From positions 132,850 through 196,849 of the forward strand of contig JADJWL010000027.1 of NCBI GenBank assembly GCA_016716385.1: DNA of 64,000 bases. Reading direction: 5' to 3'. Below are positions 35,085-47,511 of the stretch, in pieces; positions within the stretch are counted from its first letter, which is position 1, and every line of letters begins with the position of its first letter. The stretch is from Bryobacterales bacterium (GTDB taxonomy: Bacteria > Acidobacteriota > Terriglobia > Bryobacterales > Bryobacteraceae). A program made the translations under genes and the position numbers. The notes below the pieces were generated by a model. That model saw nothing but the letters and a program-made list of their open reading frames with translations. It was not told the DNA's origin and searched no databases.

Positions 35085-36733
35085 ATGAAGAAGAACAAGT
35101 ATCTCCTCCTGCTTTCGAGCGCCGGCACGCTGCTGCTGCTGGGCGCGGCCGCCGTGGATGAGAACTTTCTCAAGGAGTGGCGCCGCATTCAATCGCAGGG
35201 CCAGTCCGACGAGGGAGCGATCCCGGTGCAGTTGCGCCAGGTGGTGAATGAGGGACTCGGCGTGTCGGACCGCTGCGTCTCCTGCCATGTGGCAATGGGT
35301 CCGGGCGAGCAGAGTGTCCGCGGGGGCGAAGTTCTCGCGCCGCACAAGCCCGTTGTTCACGACCCGGCCGAGTACGGTTGCACGGTGTGCCACGGCGGCC
35401 AGGGTTTGGCTACGGAAAAGGACGATGCCCACGGCCGCGTCCATTTTTGGCCGGAGCCAATGCTTCAAGAGAGTTTCTCCTACGCCGGCTGCGGGACCTG
35501 CCACATCGCTTTGGGCGTTCCCGAAAAGACGCAACTCCAGCGCGCCACGCTCGCCTTCGAACGGCTGGACTGCCTGGCCTGCCACCGTGTCGACGGACGG
35601 GGCGGCACCGTGCGACCCGACGGGGGCGGCATGGAAGGACCCGATCTTTCCGGCGCGTCGCTATCGGGCTATGACCGCGACTGGTACGCGAAGCATCTGA
35701 TCAAGTCGCGGACGGAGCCCGCGGGACCCTGGACGAAAACCTTCCAGCCGGTGTCCGAACCTGACCTCAAGCTGCTGGGCGCCTACCTCGAGACGCGTGT
35801 CGCCGCGCCGGACCTGGTGCAGGCGAAGTCCGTCTTCCTGTCCACCGGGTGCCTGGGATGCCACCAGGTGAGCGGCGTTGGCGGCGACGATGGTCCGGAT
35901 CTCAGCATCGCCGGATTCAAGGACCCGGGTCAGGTGAGCTTTGAGCATGTCCCGGGCTCCCGCGTCATGGAAAACTGGCTCGCGGAGCACTTCCGCGCCC
36001 CGGCGTCGGTGGTGATCGGCTCGCAGATGCCCCCAGCGCCGCTGGCCGAACGCGAGATCCGGCAGTTGACCCTGTTCACGCAGTCACTGCGGCGCAAGGA
36101 ACTGCGCGACGCCTTCGTGCCGCGCGACCGCGTGAAAGCCACGAAGTTCGGAGAGCGCGAGTTCGCTTCCGACGGCGCCACAGTGTACGGCGCGTTCTGC
36201 GCCGGCTGCCATGGCATGGATGGCCTTGGCCGCCGCGCGCCTGGACTGGCGGCGTTTCCCTCGGTCGCCAATCCGGACTTCCTCGCGCTGGTCTCCGACG
36301 CCTTTCTCACGGAGTCCGTGACGCGCGGCCGGCCCGGCCGCAGGATGCCCGGCTGGCTGAGAGAAGGCGGTCTTACCAAGGATGAGATCGATGCCGTCGT
36401 CAGCCACCTTCGCACCATCGGCGGCACGCGGCAGGAACCCGACCCGCGCCCGGCGCGCTGGGTGACGGCCTCCCCTGATGCAGGCGAGCGTATCTTCGAA
36501 TCTGTCTGTTCGGGATGCCACGGCGGCCAGGGCCAGGGCGCCGAGGGCCCGTCGCTGGCGAACCCGGTGTTGCTGGAGACCGCCACCGACACGTACCTGA
36601 CGGAAACGATCGGCCGCGGACGGCGCGGTACGGCGATGCCCGGTTTCCATTCTCCATCGCCTGTTTATCCCGCGCTAACGCAGGACGACATCGCATCCGT
36701 CGTCGCGCACTTGAGATCCCTAGGAGGTAAGAA

Positions 36734-36737
<4 letters not shown>
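35085..36737 (+). CDS. seven-haem c-type cytochrome (bc-complex/electron shuttle)
   Basis: 550 residues with an N-terminal membrane anchor or uncleaved signal (YLLLLSSAGTLLLLG). Seven CxxCH motifs: CVSCH (Cys64), CTVCH, CGTCH, CLACH, CLGCH, CAGCH and CSGCH. The first four are clustered in the N-terminal ~200 residues. The last three sit in mono-haem cytochrome c-like domains, two of them followed by the CHGxxGxG-type signature. It lies four bases after cytochrome b and overlaps the alpha-subunit start. It is thus well placed to carry electrons between the bc core and the periplasmic molybdoenzyme. Confidence 0.9.
36722..36728 (+). promoter_or_regulatory. strong Shine-Dalgarno before the alpha subunit
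   Basis: AGGAGGT sits five bases before the ATG at 36734, inside the end of the cytochrome c gene. It is the strongest ribosome binding site noted in the window and suggests high translation of the catalytic subunit. Confidence 0.7.
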
Positions 36738-40178
<3,441 letters not shown>

Positions 40179-40179
<1 letters not shown>

Positions 40180-41307
40180 TGGCACGCGTCTATAACTGGC
40201 AACTTGGCCGGGAGATGTCCTACTGGTATCCGGAGGCCCGGCCACAGCGGCAATTCGCTGCGGTCTTCGACACCAACAAGTGCATCGCGTGCCAGACCTG
40301 CACGCTGGCCTGCAAGACGACCTGGACCTCCGGCAAGGGCCAGGAGTACATGCTCTGGAACAACGTCGAGTCGAAGCCCTACGGCTTCTACCCGCTGGCG
40401 TGGGACCTGAAGCTGCTGGAGATGCTCGACGGCCAGAACTGGTCCGGCAGTCAGTACGAAGGCAAGACGGTGTTCGAGTCGGCGCCTGCGGGCGAGCGCG
40501 TCCTGGGCTGGCGTCCCGAGGACCAGGACTACGCCTATCCCAACGTCGGCGAAGACGATTGTGCCGGTCAGGTCGACGCGGGCGCGCTCATGAGGCTTCC
40601 ACACATGAGCTGGTTCTTCTACCTGGCGCGCATCTGCAACCACTGCACGTATCCGGCGTGCCTGGCGTCGTGCCCGCGTGGCTCGATCTACAAGCGTCCG
40701 GAGGACGGCATCGTGCTCGTCGACCAGGGACGCTGTCGCGGCTACCAGGAGTGCGTCAAAGGCTGCCCGTACAAGAAGGTCTTCTTCAACGCGATGACCG
40801 GAACCTCGGAGAAGTGCATCGCGTGCTTCCCGAAAGATCGAACAGGGCATCCAGCCGCAATGCTTCGTGAACTGCATCGGGAAGATCCGGCTCGCCGGGT
40901 GGCTGTCGAAGCCGGGACAGGCCCGCGCCGACAACCCGATCGATTACCTCGTGCACGTGAAGAAGATCGCGCTGCCGCTGTTCCCGCAGTTCGGACTGGA
41001 GCCGAACGTGTATTACATCCCCCCGGTGCATGTGCCGGATTCCTTCAACCGCCAGCTCTTCGGACCCGGCGCGGCGGAAGCAGTGAGAACGTACAGGAAC
41101 GCCCCGAACGATCCGGATCTGGCGAGCCTGCTCTGCCTGTTCGGGTCGACCGAGATGATCGTCGACCGGTTCCGCCGGCAGGGCGACATCGTCACCGGAG
41201 TCGATGACAAAGGGCAGCAGGTCGTGCGTGTCCCGATGAACGAGCCGGTCCACATCCGCCCGGCGTTCGATCCGAGCAACCAGCTCGTGCGGATCAATTG
41301 CCCGTGA
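40179..41307 (+). CDS. nxrB: nitrite oxidoreductase/nitrate reductase-like Fe-S beta subunit (one-base frameshift)
   Basis: About 375 residues once corrected; carries four clusters. Cys35/38/41/45 (CIACQTCTLAC), Cys153/156/161/165 (CNHCTYPACLASC), Cys186/192/196 (CRGYQECVKGC, with Tyr189 where a fourth Cys would be, so a [3Fe-4S] cluster) and Cys213/216/228/232. The start VYNWQLGREMSYWYPEARP closely resembles NxrB by recall. An extra A in AAA 40833-40835 breaks the frame at residue ~219, between the last cysteine pairs. Removing it joins CIACFPKIEQGIQPQCFVNC and the tail to 41307; as given, translation ends at 41207 without Cys228 and Cys232. No signal peptide: expected to be co-exported with alpha. 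GGGGGG lies upstream of the ATG. Confidence 0.86.
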
Positions 41308-41319
41308 GGAGAATGCATC

Positions 41320-42165
41320 ATGAAAGCCGTATGCACAGTTCTGGCGTTGAGCCTCCTTCTGGCCGGGTGCGCCCGCGCCCCCAAGCTGGCGCCGGAGGTA
41401 ATCGCGGACCAGGTGGCAAAGCTTCCGGAGAGTCCCGATGACGCCGCGTGGAATCGCGCGAGCGAGCATCTCGCGAAAATGATCCCGCAGGATCTTGTCG
41501 AGCCACGGCTGCTCACGCCGAGCACGCCCGAGGTCCGGGTGCGGGCGCTGACCGATGGCGCACGCGTCGCGTTCCGTCTCACCTGGCCGGACGTCGCCCG
41601 CGACGACCGTCCGGGACCCGCCAGGATGATCGATGCCTGCGCCGTTCAGATCCCCGAGAAGCTCGCGCCCGAGCCGCCGGATCCGCAGATGGGCGGCGAA
41701 GGGAAAACGGTTCAAGTGACGTACTGGCGCGCCGATTGGCAGGCTTCGGTCGACGGCCGCGGAGATACGATTCGCGATCTCTATCCGAACGCCTCGATCG
41801 ATCACTATCCGTTTGAGGCCCAGTCGCTGGAGAAAGGCTCAGCGGCGCAGCAGGAGATGCAGAAGCTCTACGCGCCCGCGCGTGCGCTCGGCAATGTGCG
41901 CAGCGGTCCCAGAGAAAAGCCGGTGGAGGACCTGATCGCCGCCGGACCGGGCACGCTGTCACCGGGGCCATCGCTGGACGCGCAGGGTAAAGGCAGCTAC
42001 GGCAAGGAAGGCTGGTCTGTGGTGATCAGCCGCCGGCTGCCGGAAGGCCTGAATCCAGGACAGCGGACGCAGATCGCATTCGCGGTCTGGCAAGGGTCGG
42101 AACAGGAGTCCGGTGCGCGCAAAATGCGGACCGGCTGGATTCCGCTGATGCGGCGGGGGGAATGA
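41320..42165 (+). CDS. haem-b gamma subunit lipoprotein (EbdC/ClrC/NxrC type)
   Basis: 281 residues with a lipobox (SLLLAGC, Cys17), so probably anchored on the periplasmic side. The beta-rich body (VRVRALTDGARVAFRLTWPD, VTYWRADWQASVDGRGDTI, GWSVVISRRLPEG) matches the ethylbenzene-dehydrogenase haem-binding domain found as gamma subunit in type II DMSO-reductase enzymes. That domain binds one haem b, typically through Met and Lys, and passes electrons between beta and soluble cytochrome c. Twelve bases after beta with GGAGAA upstream; it overlaps the chaperone gene as ATGA. Lipid anchoring is less usual for this subunit. Confidence 0.85.
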   Translation: MKAVCTVLALSLLLAGCARAPKLAPEVIADQVAKLPESPDDAAWNRASEHLAKMIPQDLVEPRLLTPSTPEVRVRALTDGARVAFRLTWPDVARDDRPGPARMIDACAVQIPEKLAPEPPDPQMGGEGKTVQVTYWRADWQASVDGRGDTIRDLYPNASIDHYPFEAQSLEKGSAAQQEMQKLYAPARALGNVRSGPREKPVEDLIAAGPGTLSPGPSLDAQGKGSYGKEGWSVVISRRLPEGLNPGQRTQIAFAVWQGSEQESGARKMRTGWIPLMRRGE

Positions 42166-42809
42166 TGACCAGATTGGTAGAAGCTGCGGAATGGCGCCTG
42201 TTGGCGCTGCTGTTCGAGTGTCCGGCTCCAGGTTGGGAGACGCAGATAGCAGCGCTCGCCCGTGAAACCGAAGACCCCGTGTTACGCCAGGCAGCCGATG
42301 CAGCGGTGATCGAAGCGAGTGAGGGAACCTACCATTCCCTTTTCGGTCCCGGCGGACCCGCTCCGGGACGCGAAGCCAGCTACCTGAGCGGCGTGCAACT
42401 CGGCTACCTGATCTCCGAACTGACGGCATACTACAACGCGTTCGCCTTTACGCCACGCGGGTCCGAACCGCCGGACCAGGTGCCGGTGGAGATCAATTTC
42501 ATTGCGTACCTCAAGCTGAAAGAAGCCTACGCGGAGTCCCGCGGCGAGGCGGAACACGCTGCGGTCGTATCGGACGCCGTTCGTTCGTTCATCGCCGACC
42601 ACTTGTCGACGATCGCCCAGCCGTTGGCAGCGGCCCTCGAAATGGTCGCGCCGTCATACCTCGTCAGTGCCGGACAAGCCCTGCTCAAGCGCACCGGGCC
42701 ACCCCGGACCGGCACGGGAGCGCCGGGCCTGCCGCTGGACGACGATGAGGCCGAGGTGACGTGCGGCGACGTGTCCACCGGACCGGAGACACTGGTTCAG
42801 TTGCGTTAG
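42162..42809 (+). CDS. TorD/NarJ-type molybdoenzyme maturation chaperone
   Basis: 215 residues, mostly alpha-helical and acidic, cytoplasmic. Features of the TorD/DmsD group: N-terminal RLLALLFECPAPGWETQ, central YHSLFGPGGPAPGREASYLS and the PVEINFIAYLKLKEAYAESR helix (P-x-E/D-H-x-like region). Such chaperones hold the alpha subunit for cofactor insertion and twin-arginine export. As the last gene after alpha, beta and gamma its partner is almost certainly the alpha subunit. Start overlaps the gamma stop. A second in-frame ATG follows at 42165. Confidence 0.85.
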   Translation: MMTRLVEAAEWRLLALLFECPAPGWETQIAALARETEDPVLRQAADAAVIEASEGTYHSLFGPGGPAPGREASYLSGVQLGYLISELTAYYNAFAFTPRGSEPPDQVPVEINFIAYLKLKEAYAESRGEAEHAAVVSDAVRSFIADHLSTIAQPLAAALEMVAPSYLVSAGQALLKRTGPPRTGTGAPGLPLDDDEAEVTCGDVSTGPETLVQLR

Positions 42810-42840
42810 CTCGACGGTCCTGAAGCTCGCACCGGCGTCG

Positions 42841-42846
42841 TACAAT
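42841..42846 (+). promoter_or_regulatory. TACAAT -10-like element of the HicBA pair
   Basis: TACAAT lies in the 56-base gap after the chaperone gene and ends 19 bases before the HicB ATG, with AGAGG as a ribosome site between. It suggests the toxin-antitoxin pair has its own start, separate from the upstream operon. Confidence 0.35.
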
Positions 42847-42865
42847 CAGGGTTAGAGGCGCGAAC

Positions 42866-43081
42866 ATGCAGAGGCAGTTTGACGTAGTGATTGAACGCGA
42901 CGAAGAGGGTTTCTACGTGGCGTCCGTCCCCCGGTTGCCTGGGTGTCACACGCAGGCGCGCTCGCTGGATGACGTGATGCTGCGTATTCGAGAGGCCATC
43001 GAGCTTTGCCTCGATGTCGAGGGCGTGCCTCAAGGGGATCTCGAGTTCGTCGGCATTCAGCGAATTACTATCGCTGCATGA
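42866..43081 (+). CDS. HicB-like antitoxin
   Basis: 71 residues with the HicB partial RNase H fold: FDVVIERDEEGFYVASVPRL, PGCHTQARSLDDVMLRIREA and the closing IELCLDVEG. No C-terminal DNA-binding domain is present, so this is the short form that neutralises HicA by binding it. Stop overlaps the HicA start (ATGA). Order is antitoxin first, opposite to the classic hicAB order but common in such small pairs. Confidence 0.85.
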   Translation: MQRQFDVVIERDEEGFYVASVPRLPGCHTQARSLDDVMLRIREAIELCLDVEGVPQGDLEFVGIQRITIAA

Positions 43082-43308
43082 ACCGCGCACCGCGCGTCAC
43101 AGGGGCGCAACTCGTTTCGGCACTTGCTGGCTCAGGATTCCGAGTAGTTCGAATCCGAGGAAGCCACCACTTCTTGCAGCATCAGGACGGGAGAAGAACG
43201 GTAGTGCCAGTTCATGCCTCTGAGACAATCGGTCCAGGACTGCTATTGAAGATCGCACGGGACTGCAAGATGACCTCCCGGCAGATGGCCGATCTTCTTC
43301 GCACCTGA
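43078..43308 (+). CDS. HicA-like toxin (mRNA interferase)
   Basis: 76-residue double-stranded RNA-binding-like protein. The family motif GSGFRVVRIRGSHHFLQH carries the catalytic His in GSHH; VPVHASETIGPGLLLKIARD completes the fold. It would cleave mRNA when free of HicB. A CTGATC-AG-GATCAG inverted repeat (43305-43318) at its end, between convergent genes, could act as a weak terminator, though the following T-run is short. Confidence 0.86.
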   Translation: MNRAPRVTGAQLVSALAGSGFRVVRIRGSHHFLQHQDGRRTVVPVHASETIGPGLLLKIARDCKMTSRQMADLLRT

Positions 43309-43337
43309 TCAGGATCAGAGTTTCGTTGGCCGCCGCC

Positions 43338-44723
43338 TCAATGACTGCCCCCGAACCCCGGGCTCGTGACCGGAATCTCCTTGCGCTTCTCGGCGTAGCC
43401 CGCAACCGACTCCCGGATGGCCGACGCATTGCCCAGCAGGAGAAACTGCAGCGCGTCGCTCGAATAGTACTTCCTGACGATCCGGTTCGCGTCCTCCACC
43501 GTGACCGCATCGACCCGCGCAAAGAAGTCATCGACCTCGTCGCGCCCGAGGCCATAGAGTTCCATCTCGGCGAGCAGTCCCGCAAGCTGATCGGCCGTTT
43601 CGAGCCGTTCGGTTGGGTACGAGCCCTTGATATACGCCTTGGTCGACGCAAGCTGTTCTTCGTTCACACCGTTCTTCCGCAGTTTCCCAAGCACATCGAG
43701 CGCAAGGTCCACAGCCTGCTTCGTCGCGTCGGTGCGCGTAAACGTGTACATGCTGATCGCACCCGGCAGGCGGTTCAGGTCGAGCACGGAGCGAGCGCCG
43801 TAGGTCAGGCCCGAATCCACACGCAACGCATCGTTGAGTAGTGACGTAAAGCGCCCGCCGAACAAGGCGTTGACGAGCTGCGCCGGAACCCGGTCCGGCG
43901 AGGTCCGCGCCAGACCGGGCTGGCCGATCAGGAAATACGTCTGCGTCGCGTCGGGCTTGTCGATCAGCCAGAGCGTGGGCTCTTTCGCCGCGGGAATCGG
44001 GGGCGCCTCGCGCCACCGGTACGCCTCACCCGCCGGCAGCCCTCCGAACGTCTTGCGGAGCAATGTCCGGAAGGCGCCGGAATCGAAATCCCCGGCCGCC
44101 GTCACGATCAGGTTGCGTCCCGTATAGAGCTTCTTGTGATGCGCAACCACATCCGCGCGGCTCACCTTCGCGAGGCTGATCTCATCGCCGCGCGGCGGCC
44201 GCCCATACGGATGCTCCGGGCCGTAGAACAACGAGCGGAAGTACAACTGCGCCGCCTGCCCCGGCTGATCCTTGAGCGACCGGACTTCGTCGGCCGCCTG
44301 CTCGACCGCCTTGCGCACCTCCTCTTCGGCGAAGGCCGGACGCGCCACCGCGTCGGCGAGCAAGCCGAGCGCGGCTTCAGCGTCCTTCGAAAGAAATTCG
44401 AGCCGCAGCACGATCGCCTGCGGCTGCGTGCCGGCTGAATAGGCCGCACCCAGGTAATCCAAGGCCTCGGCGAACTCGTCCGCCGTACGCGATCCGCTGC
44501 CGCGGCGCAGCAGTTCCGCCGTCAGCGCGGACAGCCCGGCCTGTCCCGCCGGGTCGGCTTCCGAGCCGCCGCGCAGGGTCACCTGCACGGCGATCAGCGG
44601 CGTGTCGCGGCGCGGCATCAAACAAACGGTGACGCCGTTCGGCAGCGTCTCCTTCTCAAACGGGGGCAAGGTAACGGCGAGTGCCATGGGAGCAAGGGTC
44701 AGCAGCGCGGCGGCCGTCTTCAT
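43338..44723 (-). CDS. M16-family peptidase-like protein, non-catalytic partner
   Basis: 461 residues with a signal peptide (ALLTLAPMALA). Two M16 domains are visible (TLPNGVTVCLMPRRDTPLIA, GGSEADPAGQAGLSALTAEL, and a C-terminal half from ~230). The HxxEH zinc motif is replaced by LSALTAELL, so it cannot bind zinc. Such proteins pair with an active M16 subunit to form the clam-shell peptidase. Its start overlaps the stop of the upstream active subunit by four bases, which agrees with a heterodimer. Confidence 0.88.
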   Translation of the reverse strand: MKTAAALLTLAPMALAVTLPPFEKETLPNGVTVCLMPRRDTPLIAVQVTLRGGSEADPAGQAGLSALTAELLRRGSGSRTADEFAEALDYLGAAYSAGTQPQAIVLRLEFLSKDAEAALGLLADAVARPAFAEEEVRKAVEQAADEVRSLKDQPGQAAQLYFRSLFYGPEHPYGRPPRGDEISLAKVSRADVVAHHKKLYTGRNLIVTAAGDFDSGAFRTLLRKTFGGLPAGEAYRWREAPPIPAAKEPTLWLIDKPDATQTYFLIGQPGLARTSPDRVPAQLVNALFGGRFTSLLNDALRVDSGLTYGARSVLDLNRLPGAISMYTFTRTDATKQAVDLALDVLGKLRKNGVNEEQLASTKAYIKGSYPTERLETADQLAGLLAEMELYGLGRDEVDDFFARVDAVTVEDANRIVRKYYSSDALQFLLLGNASAIRESVAGYAEKRKEIPVTSPGFGGSH

Positions 44724-46033
44724 TCCGACTCCTTCGCAGCCGCGGCTTCGGGAATCAGTGTGGCAATCGTTCTCTTCTTCGGATCCAGGTAGCGGCGCGC
44801 CGCTTCCCGCACGGATTCGGCGCTCACGGAAGCGATGGCTTCACCCGCCTGCGCGAGGGTTTCGTAGCCGCCGTGAAATACTTCGTACTGTCCGAGGAGG
44901 TTGGCCTTTCCGGCGATGGTCTTCTGTTGCCGGTATAACTGCACCAGCAGTTGGTTCTTCGCCTTTTCCAGCTCGCGTGCGTCCGCCAGGTCCTTGCGCA
45001 TCGCGTCGATCTCTTCGAACAGCGCCTCCTCCGCCTTGGCGGGATCCACTCCGCTGGTCACTTCGAGATAGAACACAAGCTGTCCCGGGTCGAGCGACTT
45101 GCCGGCGTAGGCGGAGACATCGAGCGCCAGACGGTCGCGGTCCACCAGCCTGCGGTACAGCCGCGAACTGCGGCCACGCGTCAGCAGCGCCGTGAGCACT
45201 TCAAGCGTCGTCCGGTCCGCATCGGCCGAGCGAGGGACGTGGTAGCTCACCATCAGCAGCGGCAACTGCGCCGCCTTCCTGATCTCGACGCGGCGTTCGC
45301 CCAACTGCTCCGGTTCCACGGTCCGCACGGCGGGCGGCGGCTCCTGCCGCTCAATGCCTCCGAAATACTGCTTCGCCAGCTCTTCCACTTCGCGACGCGA
45401 GACATCGCCCGACACGACCATCACGCAGTTGTTCGGCGCATAGCCGATGCGGTAATGGTGCCGAAGATCGTCGATGGTCCACGCTTCGATGTCCGAAGCC
45501 CACCCGATCACCGGCCAGCCGTACGGATGCGCGAGAAACGCCGCGGCGTCAAGCTGTTCTTCAAGCAACCCGAAGTTGTCGTTGTCGACGCGCTGCCGGC
45601 GCTCGGAATACACCACGCCCCGTTCGGACTCCACCATCTTCGGATCGAGGTCGAGGTGCACCATCCGGTCCGACTCCATGTCCATGATCAGTTCGAGCGC
45701 CGAGCGCGGAAACCAGTCGGTGTACACCGTGACGTCGCGCGACGTATACGCGTTGTTGCTGCCGCCGTTGGCCTCCATGACGATGTCGAACTGCTTCGGC
45801 CCGTACTTCTTCGCGCCGTTGAACATCATGTGCTCGAAGAAGTGCGAGATCCCGGTCACTCCCGGACGCTCATCGCGCGAGCCGATCTTGAAGAACAGGT
45901 AGAGGGCGACGTTGGGGATATCGCGGTCCTCGTGGACGAGTACCTTCATCCCGTTGTCGAGCGTGAACGTTTGAACAGCAAGGGGTTGAGCGTGGGCCAT
46001 GGCGGCGGTAACAAGCAGGCTGGCAAGCCGCAT
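44720..46033 (-). CDS. M16-family zinc peptidase, catalytic subunit
   Basis: 437 residues, signal peptide (LLVTAAMAHA). The inverted zinc motif HFFEH (His64, Glu67, His68) with third ligand Glu144 (YSERRQR) is complete. FKIGSRDERPGVTGISHFFE and NNAYTSRDVTVY are typical of pitrilysin/PqqL-like enzymes. It would degrade short peptides in the periplasm together with the downstream non-catalytic homologue. Divergent from the MFS gene over 39 bases. Confidence 0.93.
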   Translation of the reverse strand: MRLASLLVTAAMAHAQPLAVQTFTLDNGMKVLVHEDRDIPNVALYLFFKIGSRDERPGVTGISHFFEHMMFNGAKKYGPKQFDIVMEANGGSNNAYTSRDVTVYTDWFPRSALELIMDMESDRMVHLDLDPKMVESERGVVYSERRQRVDNDNFGLLEEQLDAAAFLAHPYGWPVIGWASDIEAWTIDDLRHHYRIGYAPNNCVMVVSGDVSRREVEELAKQYFGGIERQEPPPAVRTVEPEQLGERRVEIRKAAQLPLLMVSYHVPRSADADRTTLEVLTALLTRGRSSRLYRRLVDRDRLALDVSAYAGKSLDPGQLVFYLEVTSGVDPAKAEEALFEEIDAMRKDLADARELEKAKNQLLVQLYRQQKTIAGKANLLGQYEVFHGGYETLAQAGEAIASVSAESVREAARRYLDPKKRTIATLIPEAAAAKESE

Positions 46034-46072
46034 ATTCGATCATCGCATGGCCGGGATATACTTGAAGGCCTC

Positions 46073-47353
46073 ATGACGACCGCCGTTCAGGCCCCGCCGA
46101 CACGGGTGCGGAATCGCGTGCTGGCGATGGGGTTCTTCGCCGCGGTGATCACGTACCTGGACCGCGTCTGCATCTCCGCGGCGGCGCCCGCCATGACCGC
46201 GGAACTTGGCCTGACGCAGGTGCAGATGGGCTACGTGTTCGCGTCGTTCGCCCTGGCGTACGCGATCTTCGAAGTTCCCGCGGGCCTCGTCGGTGACCGC
46301 ATCGGACAGCGCAAAGTGATGACGCGGATTGTCGGGGGCTGGTCGGTGTTCACGGCGCTCACCGGCATGGTGACAGCGTACTGGCAGCTTCTGGCGACGC
46401 GGTTCGTCTTCGGCGCCGCCGAAGCCGGCGCGTTCCCCACGCTCGCCCGCGCCCTTGCGCGCTGGTTCCCAGTCACTGAGAGAGCCCGCGCCAACGGCGT
46501 CCTGTGGACCGGTGCGCGCCTCGGCGGATCGCTGGCGCCCCCGATTGCGGCGGTGTTGGTGGCGCGCCTCGGCTGGCGGGAGACGTTCATCCTGTTCGGA
46601 GTGGTAGGCGTCGTGTGGTGCGTCTGGTTCTGGCGCTCCTTCCGCGACGACCCGGCGGAGCATCCGGATGTGAACGCAGCCGAACTGTCGCACATCCGGT
46701 CCGGAATGCCGGCTCCGAAGCCACGACAGCGCGAATCCGCGCCCTGGGGCCGCATCCTCGGCAGCGGGACGCTGTGGGCGCTGTTCGCCATGTACTTCTG
46801 CTCGGCCTACGGCTTCTACTTTTTCGTGACCTGGCTGCCGACCTTCCTCATGCGCGAACACGGCATGACGCTGGAGCGTTCGGGCCTGATGGCCGCACTT
46901 CCGCTGGGAGCGGGCGCTCTCGGCTGCCTCGCCGGCGGCGTCCTGGCCGACTGGCTGGCCAAACGCACCGGGAGCGTGAAGTGGTCGCGCCGCGGAATGG
47001 GGGTGTGCAGTTTCTTCCTGGCGGCGGCGGGATTCGGCCTGGCGTCCCTGTCGGGGAGCCCCGTCACGGCGGTGCTCTGCCTCGCGGTGGCGAGCGGCGC
47101 GCATGATCTGGCTTTGCCGGTCGCGTGGGCGACTGTGACCGATGTCGGAGGCCGCTTCGGCGGAACCACCAGCGGCTTCATGAACACTGCGTCGAGCTTG
47201 TCGGCGATGCTTTCGTCGGTCTCGGCCGCCTGGCTCGCGGCCGCGTTCGGCTCGTTCGATGCGATGCTGGCGGTGGCCAGCGGCGTCTACGTGGTGGGAG
47301 GGTTACTCTGGCTGCTCATCGACCCCACCCGCCCGATCGCCGAGGACACGTAG
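46073..47353 (+). CDS. MFS transporter, anion:cation symporter (ACS) type
   Basis: 426 residues with 12 predicted membrane helices. The ACS-family N-terminus RVLAMGFFAAVITYLDRVCI and loop motif GDRIGQRKVM are present, followed by FVFGAAEAGAFPTLARALAR and a second-half loop (LADWLAKRTG). The family imports organic anions such as hexuronates, galactonate or phthalate with protons; the substrate is not determinable. TATACT ends ten bases before the ATG at 46073. Confidence 0.88.
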   Translation: MTTAVQAPPTRVRNRVLAMGFFAAVITYLDRVCISAAAPAMTAELGLTQVQMGYVFASFALAYAIFEVPAGLVGDRIGQRKVMTRIVGGWSVFTALTGMVTAYWQLLATRFVFGAAEAGAFPTLARALARWFPVTERARANGVLWTGARLGGSLAPPIAAVLVARLGWRETFILFGVVGVVWCVWFWRSFRDDPAEHPDVNAAELSHIRSGMPAPKPRQRESAPWGRILGSGTLWALFAMYFCSAYGFYFFVTWLPTFLMREHGMTLERSGLMAALPLGAGALGCLAGGVLADWLAKRTGSVKWSRRGMGVCSFFLAAAGFGLASLSGSPVTAVLCLAVASGAHDLALPVAWATVTDVGGRFGGTTSGFMNTASSLSAMLSSVSAAWLAAAFGSFDAMLAVASGVYVVGGLLWLLIDPTRPIAEDT

Positions 47354-47511
47354 CGGCGGCGATCCGAATCAACGCTCCCTGAGAAGCAGTGTGACAAGAA
47401 GGCGGCCGAGACGGAATCCACCTTCGCGAGAGTACCGGTGCGTGTCCACCTCGTCGAACCGGCAACGCCCCAGACAGGCCGCGGTCCGCAGCGGGCGCTA
47501 CCATGGTGGTG

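Noticed and set aside
43305..43318. CTGATC-AG-GATCAG as a firm rho-independent terminator
   Set aside because: Loop is only two bases and the following T-run is three bases; at best a weak terminator between convergent genes.
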